Below are positions 17,093 to 27,251 of a stretch of 34,519 nt of DNA, piece after piece; positions within the stretch are counted from its first letter, which is position 1, and every line of letters starts with the position of its first letter. The DNA is from Methylophilaceae bacterium (lineage in GTDB: Bacteria; Pseudomonadota; Gammaproteobacteria; Burkholderiales; Methylophilaceae): NCBI GenBank assembly GCA_014378915.1, contig JACMMS010000023.1:1-34519 (forward strand). Reading direction: 5' to 3'. The notes beneath the pieces are model-generated. The model was not told the DNA's origin, ran no database searches, and saw only the letters and a list, made by a program, of their open reading frames with translations. A program made the position numbers and the translations under genes.

Positions 17093-17473
17093 TTAGGCTG
17101 ATAGATTTGGCGTTTTGTTGTCGCTACGCGACACCCGGGCATATAAAACGGTACAAGTGAAAAAAATAACGCTTAACAATATCTCAATATAGGCTAGCTG
17201 AGCAGATAAACCAGTGTCGGCCCAAGCACGTACGCACCCTTCGGTAAAGTAAAACAAAATAAACATGCTTGCCCATTGGTAGGTATAGCGTTTACCTTTG
17301 AGAATGCCAAACAGAGGTAGCAATAATGGGACAGCTTTTAAAACTAATTGTGAGCCTGCTGGTTTTAGCGGTGCAAGCCAGCCTTCCCAAGCTAGACACA
17401 GAAAGATAAGTGCAATTAAGCTAATACTGGCAGCCAGCTTTAACGTTTTTATTAAATCGTGTGTGTGTTTCAT
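17093..17473 (-). CDS. DUF2069 small membrane protein
   Basis: A 126-residue inner-membrane protein with four hydrophobic segments, near residues 12-30, 42-56, 67-80 and 93-112. The LPLFGILKGKRYTYQWASMFILFYFTEG core (read as two overlapping motifs, GKRYTYQWAS and FYFTEG) is the DUF2069 signature, a family common in beta- and gammaproteobacteria and of unknown function. It lies between the HugZ-like gene (8 bp upstream) and surE (53 bp downstream), the former spacing implying co-transcription. In many relatives DUF2069 is encoded next to wrbA, which is also close by here. Confidence 0.85.
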   Translation of the reverse strand: MKHTHDLIKTLKLAASISLIALIFLCLAWEGWLAPLKPAGSQLVLKAVPLLLPLFGILKGKRYTYQWASMFILFYFTEGCVRAWADTGLSAQLAYIEILLSVIFFTCTVLYARVSRSDNKTPNLSA

Positions 17474-17481
17474 GGGTGACT

Positions 17482-18255
17482 TTAGCTGCGTACTGCTTTA
17501 GACATAGCGACTAAGGCCATTCTAGCAGTTTGTGCATTGGTAATGGCCTGTTTAAAATTAAAGCGCACAAATTGATGATCGCTATTAGCTAAGGTCGCTT
17601 TGACATCAAAACCTGTACTATCAATACCTAACATTTCAACATCTGTTGTAGTGATGCTGTGAAAATGTTGGCAGTACTGAATCATGCTTTCGATATGATC
17701 AGTATTCATGTGCTCAATAATGCTGGTTTCTTGAGCTGCTAAAAGAGAGCTGGGTTTATTGGTATCTCCTGCGCTGATTTCTTCACTATTTAGGTCATTG
17801 CTGTTTAATTCACAGCCAGATAACCAGCCCATATTACCGAACCCCGCTATATAGCGGGCCTGGCGGATATGAAGACGGTAAAAATTGAAGTCGTGCGTAG
17901 CAAAGTAGCCGACAGAGTCTGGAAAGTAGCGACAATAACGCGCACGTAAATCAATATATTCCTGGTTAGATTCGTCAGTTTCTATTTTGACGGCATCGCA
18001 CATTAAAGTTAGGCGCGAGCTTGCTTGTAAATCTTCATGACCAGCAAATACCAATAAAGAGATTTTTCGGTTTAATAGGATGTTTTTGGTATGCTCGGCA
18101 ATGGTGCTGATTAAAACAATAGGTTGTAATGCATGGTCGAGTACGAAAGGAGCAACCGAGCCAAATGGATAACCTTCAAATTTGGCTGAAAATGAAGAAA
18201 GTACGCCACTACGTGTGCTGCAGAGGAATTGTTTTGCTTCGGTTACTAGATTCAT
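17482..18255 (-). CDS. HugZ-like haem/flavin split-barrel protein with DUF2470 domain
   Basis: A 257-residue cytosolic protein. Residues 1-150 form a pyridoxamine-phosphate-oxidase-like split barrel (TRSGVLSSFSAKFEGYPFGSVAPF near the N-terminus as GVLSSFSAK and GYPFGSVAPF; YRLHIRQARYIAGFG near 145). A C-terminal DUF2470 domain follows (IIEHMNTDHIESMIQY, then TGFDVKA). This is the layout of the haem-utilisation HugZ/HutZ family and of its non-haem relatives. Haem degradation in iron acquisition is the known role of characterised members, but no haem uptake genes are nearby, so the substrate here is uncertain. It lies between wrbA (20 bp) and the DUF2069 gene (8 bp). Confidence 0.88.
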   Translation of the reverse strand: MNLVTEAKQFLCSTRSGVLSSFSAKFEGYPFGSVAPFVLDHALQPIVLISTIAEHTKNILLNRKISLLVFAGHEDLQASSRLTLMCDAVKIETDESNQEYIDLRARYCRYFPDSVGYFATHDFNFYRLHIRQARYIAGFGNMGWLSGCELNSNDLNSEEISAGDTNKPSSLLAAQETSIIEHMNTDHIESMIQYCQHFHSITTTDVEMLGIDSTGFDVKATLANSDHQFVRFNFKQAITNAQTARMALVAMSKAVRS

Positions 18256-18275
18256 ATCATACTCATGTTATTGAT

Positions 18276-18980
<705 letters not shown>

Positions 18981-21900
18981 CTAATCAAAATTGAAAGTAT
19001 ACAGTACGTCTACCGCGCTATCTGAGCCGGCGCGGGTAACTAAGGAAATTCGTTTAGTGATGTCGTAAGTAAGTTTAGCGACATTGAGCAATCCGAATAA
19101 GCTTTTTTCGTAACCTATGTACAAATTTTGGCTTAATCGTTTGCCTACACTCACACTGTAAGTGCTGGCGTTTGAGCCGTTTACGCTAAGTGAATCAAAG
19201 CCAGCAGATCGAGCTAAACGCGTTTGTAAGGGTACAGAATCCCCGTTACTTAATAGTGAATTAGCCGCCAATGATAAGATGGCAACCCCACTTTCACCCG
19301 CTGTAGACAAAGGTTGGCCTAAAATAAGCCATGATAATTTATCGCTATCTGATACCTCTGGAGTTGAAACGAGTTTGACGGTTGGAATACGCATATTGCC
19401 TGTAATTTGTACGCCAGGTTTAACTGGGCTTGCATTACGTGTGGCTAAAATATTGAGACCTGCATTTTCAATTGGACCACTAAAATTAATGGTGCCTGTT
19501 CCAATATTTAGAATTTGCCCATATGCTAAATAAGTGCCGTCTATATCTAGCGAGCCTTTTGAATTAATTGTTCCGTCGGGCTTGCCTGATAATGTTACAG
19601 CACCGGTGATTGAGCCTTCTATTCCATTGCCTCGCACAATAAATTGTTTGTTTGGATCGAACACTGTTGCGATGTTAGTACCACCATTGCTTAAGCTACT
19701 AGTTGTGGGTTTAGGTCCAAAATCAATATTAAGTGCGCTGATATTGATTTTGAGCGCGTTAGGGTTGGCTTTACGTTTTTGTTTTTCTGCTAAGTCTTCA
19801 CCTTGACTGATTATGATTACGTCATCGCTTAAAGTAGGCGCAGAATTTTTGGGTAATTCAAATAAACCATTGAGCACTTTAAAATCACCATTGAGTGTGA
19901 GTAAGTTATCTTGTAATTGCGTTTTAGCGGTACCGGTAAGCACTAAAAATCGGTCAGTACGTGATAACGCCGATAACTTATCGGCACGCCAATCTAAGTT
20001 AAAAGTGGGTTTTCCATCGCTTAATTCAGCATGGCCGGTTGCTTGAATAGTACCAGCACCGCTTGTGAATATGAGTTGTTTAATCGCTAATGATTTATCT
20101 GTAAAGTCCGCTTTTAATGTGCCATTTCTGAGATGAACACCTTGGCTAGGCAAATTAAAAGAGAGTGCATTGCCAGTAATGTTACCCATTAAGTTGGGTG
20201 CAGAAATAGTGCCATCTGCAGTTACTTTAAGTTGCACAATACCATCGCTTTGCGCATCGGCAATGGTTGATGGAAAGGGTTGCCAAGCCAATGTTTTAAG
20301 TTGGCCATCAATATTAAGCTTAAGCGGCGCCGACTGGCTTAAACCAAATCTAGCACCAGATTTAGTAAGTGCTGAATTAAAATCTGCATTAAAAGTACCT
20401 AAATTAGACCCTGCAATGCGAATGTCTGCTTTAAGATTATTGTGCTGAATATTTAAATCCGCCAGCATATTTTCTATGCCGAGTGTGAGCGTTTTATTAT
20501 CTTCTTTAATCAGTAAAACATCACCAGAATCGCGCAAAATTTTTATATCTGCATCAATAGTGTCTGCAACATTGATGTTCCAGCTACCATTGAGCACCAA
20601 GTTCTGTTTTATGTTGCTAGGTAAAGCTAACAATCTACTTGGCAAATCCTGTAAGGCTAGCTGGTCAATATGCCCTTTAGTTTGCAGGAAATTTGTTGCG
20701 TTGTTATTGACTAATAATGATTCTATCAATACTTTGCCTTGATTAATATTCAGAGCAAAATTTTGCAATGCAAAACCATATTCACTACTCCATTGCATAC
20801 GGGCTGGATTAGCTAAAGTAATTTTCTGGCTATTGGCACTTGTGATGCTTTCAATTTGTCCTTGCCAATTATTTTGTGCGGGATTAGCGCTACCAAATCC
20901 ACCAGAGATAATAGACTCAACGTTAAAAATATCATCGGTATTATTGGTATTGTTAATGGCAAGTGACAGTACATGTTTTTCTAAAAGTCCATTTACCATC
21001 AGTGATGCATTGATCGGTGCGCTATCGTTTTTACTTAGGCCTATCACTTTTATGTCATTTGCCAATGTGCCACCACTAAGAGCATCACCACTAGCTGTAG
21101 AAATGGTGCCTTGTGCCTGTATGTTTTCAATTTTAATCAAATCGGGTAAGCGTAGTTTTTCAGCAGAAAGCTGATATTGAAATGATAGTGAATCTATTTG
21201 TTGTTTTATTTTTCCATTAGACTTTAGCGTGCCAGCAAACTCCTCACCTAGACTTGATAAGCCACTCAAGTTTGCATTCCAGCTTATATTAGAGCCTTCT
21301 GCACCCAAATCACCTGCGGCTGATAGTTGATTTTTTGCTAATGAGGCAGTTAAATTAAGTGCTTTTAACTGCTTGTTTTCAATAAAAAATGCAGCGTTAA
21401 TCTGTAGTGGAGAAGCATTTAATCTGCTACGAGTTGTTTGCGCGGAGACTTTGAAATTTGCCGATGGAGATAACTCACCTATTCCATCAACCTTTAAATT
21501 AATGAGGCCAGTTAATGTGTTTGGGTTATTAAGTGCTAATTCTGGTTTAAAGTTTTGTAAGGAAGTATGTAATGTCACAGGGTAATGACCCTCTAAACTA
21601 ATTTCACCTTCGGTAATAATTTGCGCAAAAGTATCTGGTTGACCCGTGTAGGGCACAATTAATAAGCCGTTATTAGCATTGTTGCGATTAGATAACGCGG
21701 TTTTATTAGAAAAGTGTAAGTGTTGCAAGCTGCCTGATAAATCTACTTTAACTGAATTTTTTGCATCATTCTTTTCGCCATCCTTTTGTATAGCTTCAAT
21801 AAAACCATCCAAATTAAATGGTTTTTGATTGTTTATATTAAGCTGCATTTTTGCATCATATTTTTCTACTAAACCTTTTGATTTTTGTACGACCAAAATA

Positions 21901-22349
21901 GTCACTTTAGACAACACAATTTTTAAATTTTTGTCGCTGGCATCCAGGCTCAGCGATACATGCTTTAAAGTGGTTGTGCTTTCGCCGCTTTTAATCACAA
22001 TCTCATCTATAGCCGCATCTTGCACAATAATAGGCAGTAGCAAATTAATTTTTTCAGGTAACAAGTTAGGGTTTTCAGTATTAACTTTGTTATTTTCTTT
22101 CATGGTGATAAGTACACGTTTAGCTTTTACATGCGCAACTTTTAAAATGCCTCTAGCATCGGTGGCTAATTGCATATTAGAGTCAATTTGCTCAACGCGT
22201 AAATCGGCTGACCCTAAATCCATCTCTAAATGACTTAAGCCTGATAGCAAGCTTATAGTGGCCGCGCGAGTTAGCTGAGGCGTAAAAATCAAACTGAAAC
22301 TCAAAAGAAAAGTACCCAAACGTTTTACTATAGGTGCAGGCTTTAGCAT
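18981..22349 (-). CDS. tamB: Translocation and assembly module protein TamB
   Basis: A 1122-residue AsmA-like envelope protein. It begins with a signal/anchor (LGTFLLSFSLIFTPQLTRAA), continues as a long beta-helical groove of repeated hydrophobic strands, and ends in the DUF490/TamB domain with SDKLSWLILGQPLS, SVGKRLSQNLYIGYEKSLFG and YDITKRISLVTRAGSDSAVDVLYTFNFD-type motifs (the last split here as YDITKRISLVTRAG and DVLYTFNF). TamB spans the periplasm and, with TamA, helps insert outer-membrane proteins and move phospholipids. It starts 1 bp after the tamA stop, so translation is probably coupled. It is shorter than the E. coli protein (about 1260 residues), mainly at the N-terminal side. 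Confidence 0.95.
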   Translation of the reverse strand: MLKPAPIVKRLGTFLLSFSLIFTPQLTRAATISLLSGLSHLEMDLGSADLRVEQIDSNMQLATDARGILKVAHVKAKRVLITMKENNKVNTENPNLLPEKINLLLPIIVQDAAIDEIVIKSGESTTTLKHVSLSLDASDKNLKIVLSKVTILVVQKSKGLVEKYDAKMQLNINNQKPFNLDGFIEAIQKDGEKNDAKNSVKVDLSGSLQHLHFSNKTALSNRNNANNGLLIVPYTGQPDTFAQIITEGEISLEGHYPVTLHTSLQNFKPELALNNPNTLTGLINLKVDGIGELSPSANFKVSAQTTRSRLNASPLQINAAFFIENKQLKALNLTASLAKNQLSAAGDLGAEGSNISWNANLSGLSSLGEEFAGTLKSNGKIKQQIDSLSFQYQLSAEKLRLPDLIKIENIQAQGTISTASGDALSGGTLANDIKVIGLSKNDSAPINASLMVNGLLEKHVLSLAINNTNNTDDIFNVESIISGGFGSANPAQNNWQGQIESITSANSQKITLANPARMQWSSEYGFALQNFALNINQGKVLIESLLVNNNATNFLQTKGHIDQLALQDLPSRLLALPSNIKQNLVLNGSWNINVADTIDADIKILRDSGDVLLIKEDNKTLTLGIENMLADLNIQHNNLKADIRIAGSNLGTFNADFNSALTKSGARFGLSQSAPLKLNIDGQLKTLAWQPFPSTIADAQSDGIVQLKVTADGTISAPNLMGNITGNALSFNLPSQGVHLRNGTLKADFTDKSLAIKQLIFTSGAGTIQATGHAELSDGKPTFNLDWRADKLSALSRTDRFLVLTGTAKTQLQDNLLTLNGDFKVLNGLFELPKNSAPTLSDDVIIISQGEDLAEKQKRKANPNALKINISALNIDFGPKPTTSSLSNGGTNIATVFDPNKQFIVRGNGIEGSITGAVTLSGKPDGTINSKGSLDIDGTYLAYGQILNIGTGTINFSGPIENAGLNILATRNASPVKPGVQITGNMRIPTVKLVSTPEVSDSDKLSWLILGQPLSTAGESGVAILSLAANSLLSNGDSVPLQTRLARSAGFDSLSVNGSNASTYSVSVGKRLSQNLYIGYEKSLFGLLNVAKLTYDITKRISLVTRAGSDSAVDVLYTFNFD

Positions 22350-22350
22350 A

Positions 22351-24270
22351 TTAAAAACTTACCCCTAAGTTAAAATGTGCACGATATTCTCCTGTTGCCT
22401 CACCATAGGCAACATCTAGCCCCACGGGGCCTGCTGGGCTTTTCCATCGCACACCTAAGCCGTAACCATAAACTGCTTTATAGTCGCTCCAACTTTGTGC
22501 AGCATTGCCTAAATCTACAAACGCTGCAGCGCCCCAAGCTTTGGTCAGCCATTGTGTAATTTCTAGACTCCCTGTGAGCAGAACACGACCGCCAATGGTT
22601 GAACTGCCGCTAGCTACGCCTAAGCTTTGAAAGGCATACCCACGTACTGATTGATCGCCACCTGTTCGAAACAAAAAAGTAGCAGGTACATTGGTGCTAT
22701 TAGCACCACTCACCATGCCCACTTCTAGTCTGCCTACAAACTGCGTATTTTTAGCGATTTTGTAATAAGTTTGGCTTTTGGCATAGCTTTGTAAAAAACG
22801 CCCATCAGAGATTTTTTCAAATGGTGAAGCTTGAAATTGTGTATTCAACAGATAACCACTTGTAGGAAATAAGTCATTGTTCAAGTGACGAATCGTAATG
22901 CCGTAAGCTAGCGTGGTTGATTTGGTATAGCTGGTTTTTTCGTTATCAACTGCTAATGATTCAAATAGAAAGTTTGCGCCTACAAATTGCTCACGCTTTT
23001 TATCGCCCCAAGTGCGTTTAATGCCGTTATTAAAATCTGTGGTTGTTTGTCCTTGTACATCCAATCTAATCATGCTGTTATTGATGCTATCGCGGTAACC
23101 TGTTTTAGTTTGTGGAAGTTTAATTTGCGAGTCGATAGATTGTGAGTATTGCTCAATTTTTGTCGTGGTATCCCACAACCAGCCATGGTCGAATAAGTTA
23201 CGGTTTGTGTAGTTAAGTTCAACACGTGCACCAGTATTGGTGCTTACACCAATACCGATAGCAGCTGTTTTTGATTTTTTTTCAGTCACGTTGACGGTAA
23301 TGGTGCTGTTTATTGGATTAGCATCGGCCTCCGTATTTGCGCTTACTTCGACAGAATCAAACTTACCTGTAGCTTGTAATGCAACTTGGTAATCAAGTAA
23401 TGCACTTTGCAAATACTCATCCCCAGACTTGATTTTACTCAGATTTCGTACAATGTCTTCAGAGTAACGATTTAAGCCGTGCACTTCTAATTGACCAAAG
23501 TAAAATGCTTGGCCGCTGTCTACTGTCACACTTAAATCTACTTGATTGGTTTCTGGATTTACTGCGGCAAGGCTAGATTGTAGAGTTGCGCGTGGATAGC
23601 GTTGAATAATGAGTTTTGTGAGTAAACTATGCTTAGCTTCAGACCAATCTGCCTGCCTGAATACGTTTTTTTGTTTAAGTGGCCATAGTCGTTTAAGCCG
23701 ATCAATATTAAGCGCTTTAGCCGCATTATTTTTGGATTTGTTAGCCTGCGTAATATCGCCTACAAAGTTAATGATGACTTGGTTAACTAGTACCGGCTTG
23801 CCTGGCTCAATATTAAATACAGCATGCTGACCAGTCACAGTTTGTGAAATCTGCGGTGAGAAGTAGCCTTCAGTGGCTAGTAAATCTTTAATCTCGTTAT
23901 TGGATTTGGCTAATAGTCGCTTCCACTCACTATTAGTTAAGCGTGGATTATTGAGCTTATCAATTAGCTCTAAATAAGTAGTCACTAGTTTTTTCGCGTC
24001 ATCTGGCGCGTTAATGGTGACCGAGTAAGCGTTTATTATATCGAGAGTGGTCGGGCTGTTAGGTTTTGCGAGGTCAGGCTGATTGCTATTAGATTGGCCG
24101 TCACTAGTAGATTGCACATCAATAGTTTTTTGAGCATTTGTTTCTAGCAAGCTGGATTCTAATAAAGTTTTTTGTAGCTCATAAGCATGAGTTGAACTGC
24201 AAAAAAGTACACTCAAACTCAAGCCTATAACGGGTAATAGCTTGCGTAAATGGCTTTTAAAACCAATCAC
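22351..24270 (-). CDS. tamA: Outer-membrane translocation module TamA (Omp85 family)
   Basis: About 639 residues: a signal peptide (GLSLSVLFCSSTHA), three POTRA-like periplasmic domains up to about residue 330 (VSVTVDSGQAFYFGQLEVHG marks the third, shown here as GQAFYFGQLEVHG), then a 16-strand beta-barrel. The barrel carries RTGGDQSVRGYAFQSLG, the Omp85 loop-6 VRGY motif, and ends in phenylalanine (FNLGVSF), the outer-membrane sorting signal. The open frame can be extended to a GTG at 24285, but that start has no ribosome binding site; the GTG at 24270 has GGAAG just upstream and gives a cleaner signal peptide. It lies 1 bp before tamB. A 15-bp tandem duplication precedes the gene. Confidence 0.95.
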   Translation of the reverse strand: MIGFKSHLRKLLPVIGLSLSVLFCSSTHAYELQKTLLESSLLETNAQKTIDVQSTSDGQSNSNQPDLAKPNSPTTLDIINAYSVTINAPDDAKKLVTTYLELIDKLNNPRLTNSEWKRLLAKSNNEIKDLLATEGYFSPQISQTVTGQHAVFNIEPGKPVLVNQVIINFVGDITQANKSKNNAAKALNIDRLKRLWPLKQKNVFRQADWSEAKHSLLTKLIIQRYPRATLQSSLAAVNPETNQVDLSVTVDSGQAFYFGQLEVHGLNRYSEDIVRNLSKIKSGDEYLQSALLDYQVALQATGKFDSVEVSANTEADANPINSTITVNVTEKKSKTAAIGIGVSTNTGARVELNYTNRNLFDHGWLWDTTTKIEQYSQSIDSQIKLPQTKTGYRDSINNSMIRLDVQGQTTTDFNNGIKRTWGDKKREQFVGANFLFESLAVDNEKTSYTKSTTLAYGITIRHLNNDLFPTSGYLLNTQFQASPFEKISDGRFLQSYAKSQTYYKIAKNTQFVGRLEVGMVSGANSTNVPATFLFRTGGDQSVRGYAFQSLGVASGSSTIGGRVLLTGSLEITQWLTKAWGAAAFVDLGNAAQSWSDYKAVYGYGLGVRWKSPAGPVGLDVAYGEATGEYRAHFNLGVSF

Positions 24271-24287
24271 TTTACTTCCGATCACAT

Positions 24288-24317
24288 AGCGACTATCAAG
24301 AGAGCGACTATCAAGAG
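24288..24317. repeat. 15-bp tandem duplication upstream of tamA
   Basis: AGCGACTATCAAGAG occurs twice in perfect tandem, in the 43-bp gap between purB and tamA. It looks like a recent slippage duplication in the leader. Confidence 0.8.
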
Positions 24318-24328
24318 ACTGACTTTCA

Positions 24329-25705
<1,377 letters not shown>

Positions 25706-25748
25706 TCAAATAACGAATTAACAAAACGTCATCTTACCTTAGTCCTAG

Positions 25749-25777
25749 GGTGTGCAAAAAGCTTTTATTTGCACACC
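25749..25777. repeat. REP-like palindrome 1
   Basis: GGTGTGCAAA and TTTGCACACC form perfect 10-bp arms around a 9-base loop. It directly abuts the truncated RAYT remnant. Variants of the same palindrome occur at 26164, 27165 and 27221. Confidence 0.7.
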
Positions 25778-26110
25778 AGTACGATTTGCTTATTGCCCGA
25801 CCATATTCATGCTATGTGGCAAATGCCAGCAGATATTACTGATTACGCTTTGAGTAAGTGCATCATAAATACTCAGTTTTCACGAAACTTTACAACTAAT
25901 GAAAAGCGCTTAAGCAGCAAAATTAAAAATCGTGAAAAGTTTTTGGCAACGTCGTTATTGGGCGCATCAAATTAGAGATGAGATTGATTTGCAACATCAT
26001 GTTGATTATATGCATTACAAGCTTATGAAGTATGGATTGGTTAGTCAAGTCAAAGATTGAACATAGACTATTTTTCACAATTATATTGCGCAAGGTATGG
26101 TTGATGAGAA
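25775..26110 (+). pseudogene. Remnant of a REP-associated tyrosine transposase (RAYT, IS200-like)
   Basis: The plus strand carries the centre and end of a Y1-type transposase in two or three frames. First comes LLPDHIHAMWQMPADITDYAL with the HUH metal motif (H-I-H), shown here as PDHIHAMW. After a frameshift near 25935, the next frame reads SFWQRRYWAHQIRDEIDLQ and HHVDYMHYKLMKYGLV, matching the RAYT WQRRFWEHxIRDE and HVDYIHYNPVKHGL blocks. After a stop at about 26058 a third stretch reads FHNYIAQGM. The first 40 percent of a normal RAYT is missing; the remnant starts right at REP-like palindrome 1. RAYTs are single-copy, chromosomally domesticated transposases that maintain REP sequences, so the palindromes around it are probably its own target family. 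Confidence 0.82.
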
Positions 26111-26163
26111 TTCAGGAGGCTACGATGAAGGGGTGTGTATGGTGGATTATTTACATAATCATT

Positions 26164-26186
26164 GTGCAAATAAAAAAAATTTGCAG
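26164..26186. repeat. REP-like palindrome 2
   Basis: TGCAAAT (26165-26171) and ATTTGCA (26179-26185) form perfect arms around a run of seven A residues. It shares the TGCAAA core with the palindromes at 25749, 27165 and 27221. It lies just after the RAYT remnant. Confidence 0.6.
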
Positions 26187-26290
26187 ACACTACGCACTGT
26201 TTTCAAATCCTATGGTTGCTACAAACCTGGGATGTAGATAAAGAACCGGGGGGAATCGGTTGGTTCTGAACATTTTAATGCATATTAACT

Positions 26291-27121
26291 ATGCAAATAT
26301 TTATTAAGTACACTCGGCTATCTCGCCACCAAGCATTATTTTTAGTGTTACTGATGATGTTTACCCTTACTGTGGGATGCAGTAACGACCACTACCCAAA
26401 GGACTTGCAGACCGTGGTCGTTGCTCTTGTGGGCTATGTCCATATATTACTGACACCTGTAAAATCGAGCATGATTCATTGTTTACGCCCACAGGTTATT
26501 CTGGTTCCACAGTCTCTTCTGGCACGTATCGTATAGTATATCCTCTGGATTACAAGGCGCTGGCTGGTAGATATTTCCATGAAGATGAGGGGGTGCGAAG
26601 TATCTGGGAGGTTATGTCCATTTCAGGAAATCCGCAAGAATCATTGCAGGTCAAGCTTTATGGAAGGGGCAACGAAACCCAAATCGAAAAAGCAATGGAA
26701 CTTAAAAAAGGTGGGTGAGACTACAAGTGTAACCAAGGCTGGTGGCAATCCAGCTGGCCAAATAGCACACCTATGCGTGATGCAGATGACACCGACTGGC
26801 GTGGGCTTGACAAGGCCGTAACTTTTCCAAAAACCTCGCGGGCGAATTGGTAATTCGCACCGACATAGCGCGCTGGCAGGAGTTTTCGGTCTGGTGGCGA
26901 TGGGTGTAAATATGTACGGATAGTGTCCGCATCATCAGCGTACATGCCGATGAAGAACGCTGGATTGCCCGTTTTCAGGGCAGCACTGACAATTTGATTG
27001 CGTTGGACGAAAGGCTAATGACCTCTAAGGCTTTTAGCGATGTCGCGGCGAAAACAGCAAAACCCCGGAAGCTGCTGAGAAAGATATGGAGTTCAGTTTC
27101 GTGATTGCAATTAAAAAATAG
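26291..27121 (+). pseudogene. Decayed lipoprotein gene of unknown function
   Basis: The frame opens with a lipoprotein signal (LFLVLLMMFTLTVGCSND, cysteine at about residue 30). After a frameshift near 26400 it continues with RCSCGLCPYITDTCKIEHD, GYSGSTVSSGTYRIVYPLDY and SIWEVMSISGNPQESLQVKL. An in-frame TGA follows near 26717, then DYKCNQGWWQSSWPN, further frame changes near 26850 (to GELVIRTDIARWQEFSVWW), 26920 (to SVRIISVHADEERWIARFQG) and 27055, and a plausible natural stop at 27119-27121. Joined, it would encode about 270 residues of an exported, Cys- and Trp-containing lipoprotein. I do not recognise the family. By eye its G+C is higher than that of the neighbours, which suggests it came from elsewhere before decaying. 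REP-like palindromes flank the segment. Confidence 0.65.
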
Positions 27122-27164
27122 GATACTTAATTGTTATCGGAAGCTAGGGGGTTGGCTAGCACCG

Positions 27165-27193
27165 GGTGTCCAAAAGAATTTATTTTGCACACC
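27165..27193. repeat. REP-like palindrome 3
   Basis: GGTGTCCAAAA and TTTTGCACACC are 11-bp inverted arms with one mismatch and a 7-base loop. The right arm repeats that of palindrome 1 exactly over TTTGCACACC. Confidence 0.65.
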
Positions 27194-27220
27194 ATTAAAG
27201 GTGAATTTCTAATAGTGACG

Positions 27221-27240
27221 TGCAAATAAAGCGATTTGTA
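27221..27240. repeat. REP-like palindrome 4
   Basis: TGCAAAT and ATTTGTA form 7-bp arms with one mismatch and a 6-base loop, 27 bp after palindrome 3. The two may form one paired (BIME-like) unit just downstream of prpD; it could also end the prp transcript, although there is no T-run. Confidence 0.5.
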
Positions 27241-27251
27241 AACCCTACCAA

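Noticed and set aside
19162-22233. Many open frames on the plus strand across tamB
   Set aside because: They lie antisense to a well-supported 1122-residue TamB and are hydrophobic or low-complexity shadows with no motifs.
26087-26238. The plus-strand frame after FHNYIAQGM as a continuous RAYT C-terminus
   Set aside because: Beyond about 26110 the translation no longer resembles RAYT ends, so I closed the remnant there.
25749-27240. CRISPR array from the repeated palindromes
   Set aside because: The palindromes are unevenly spaced and variable and have no regular spacers; they look like REP sequences.
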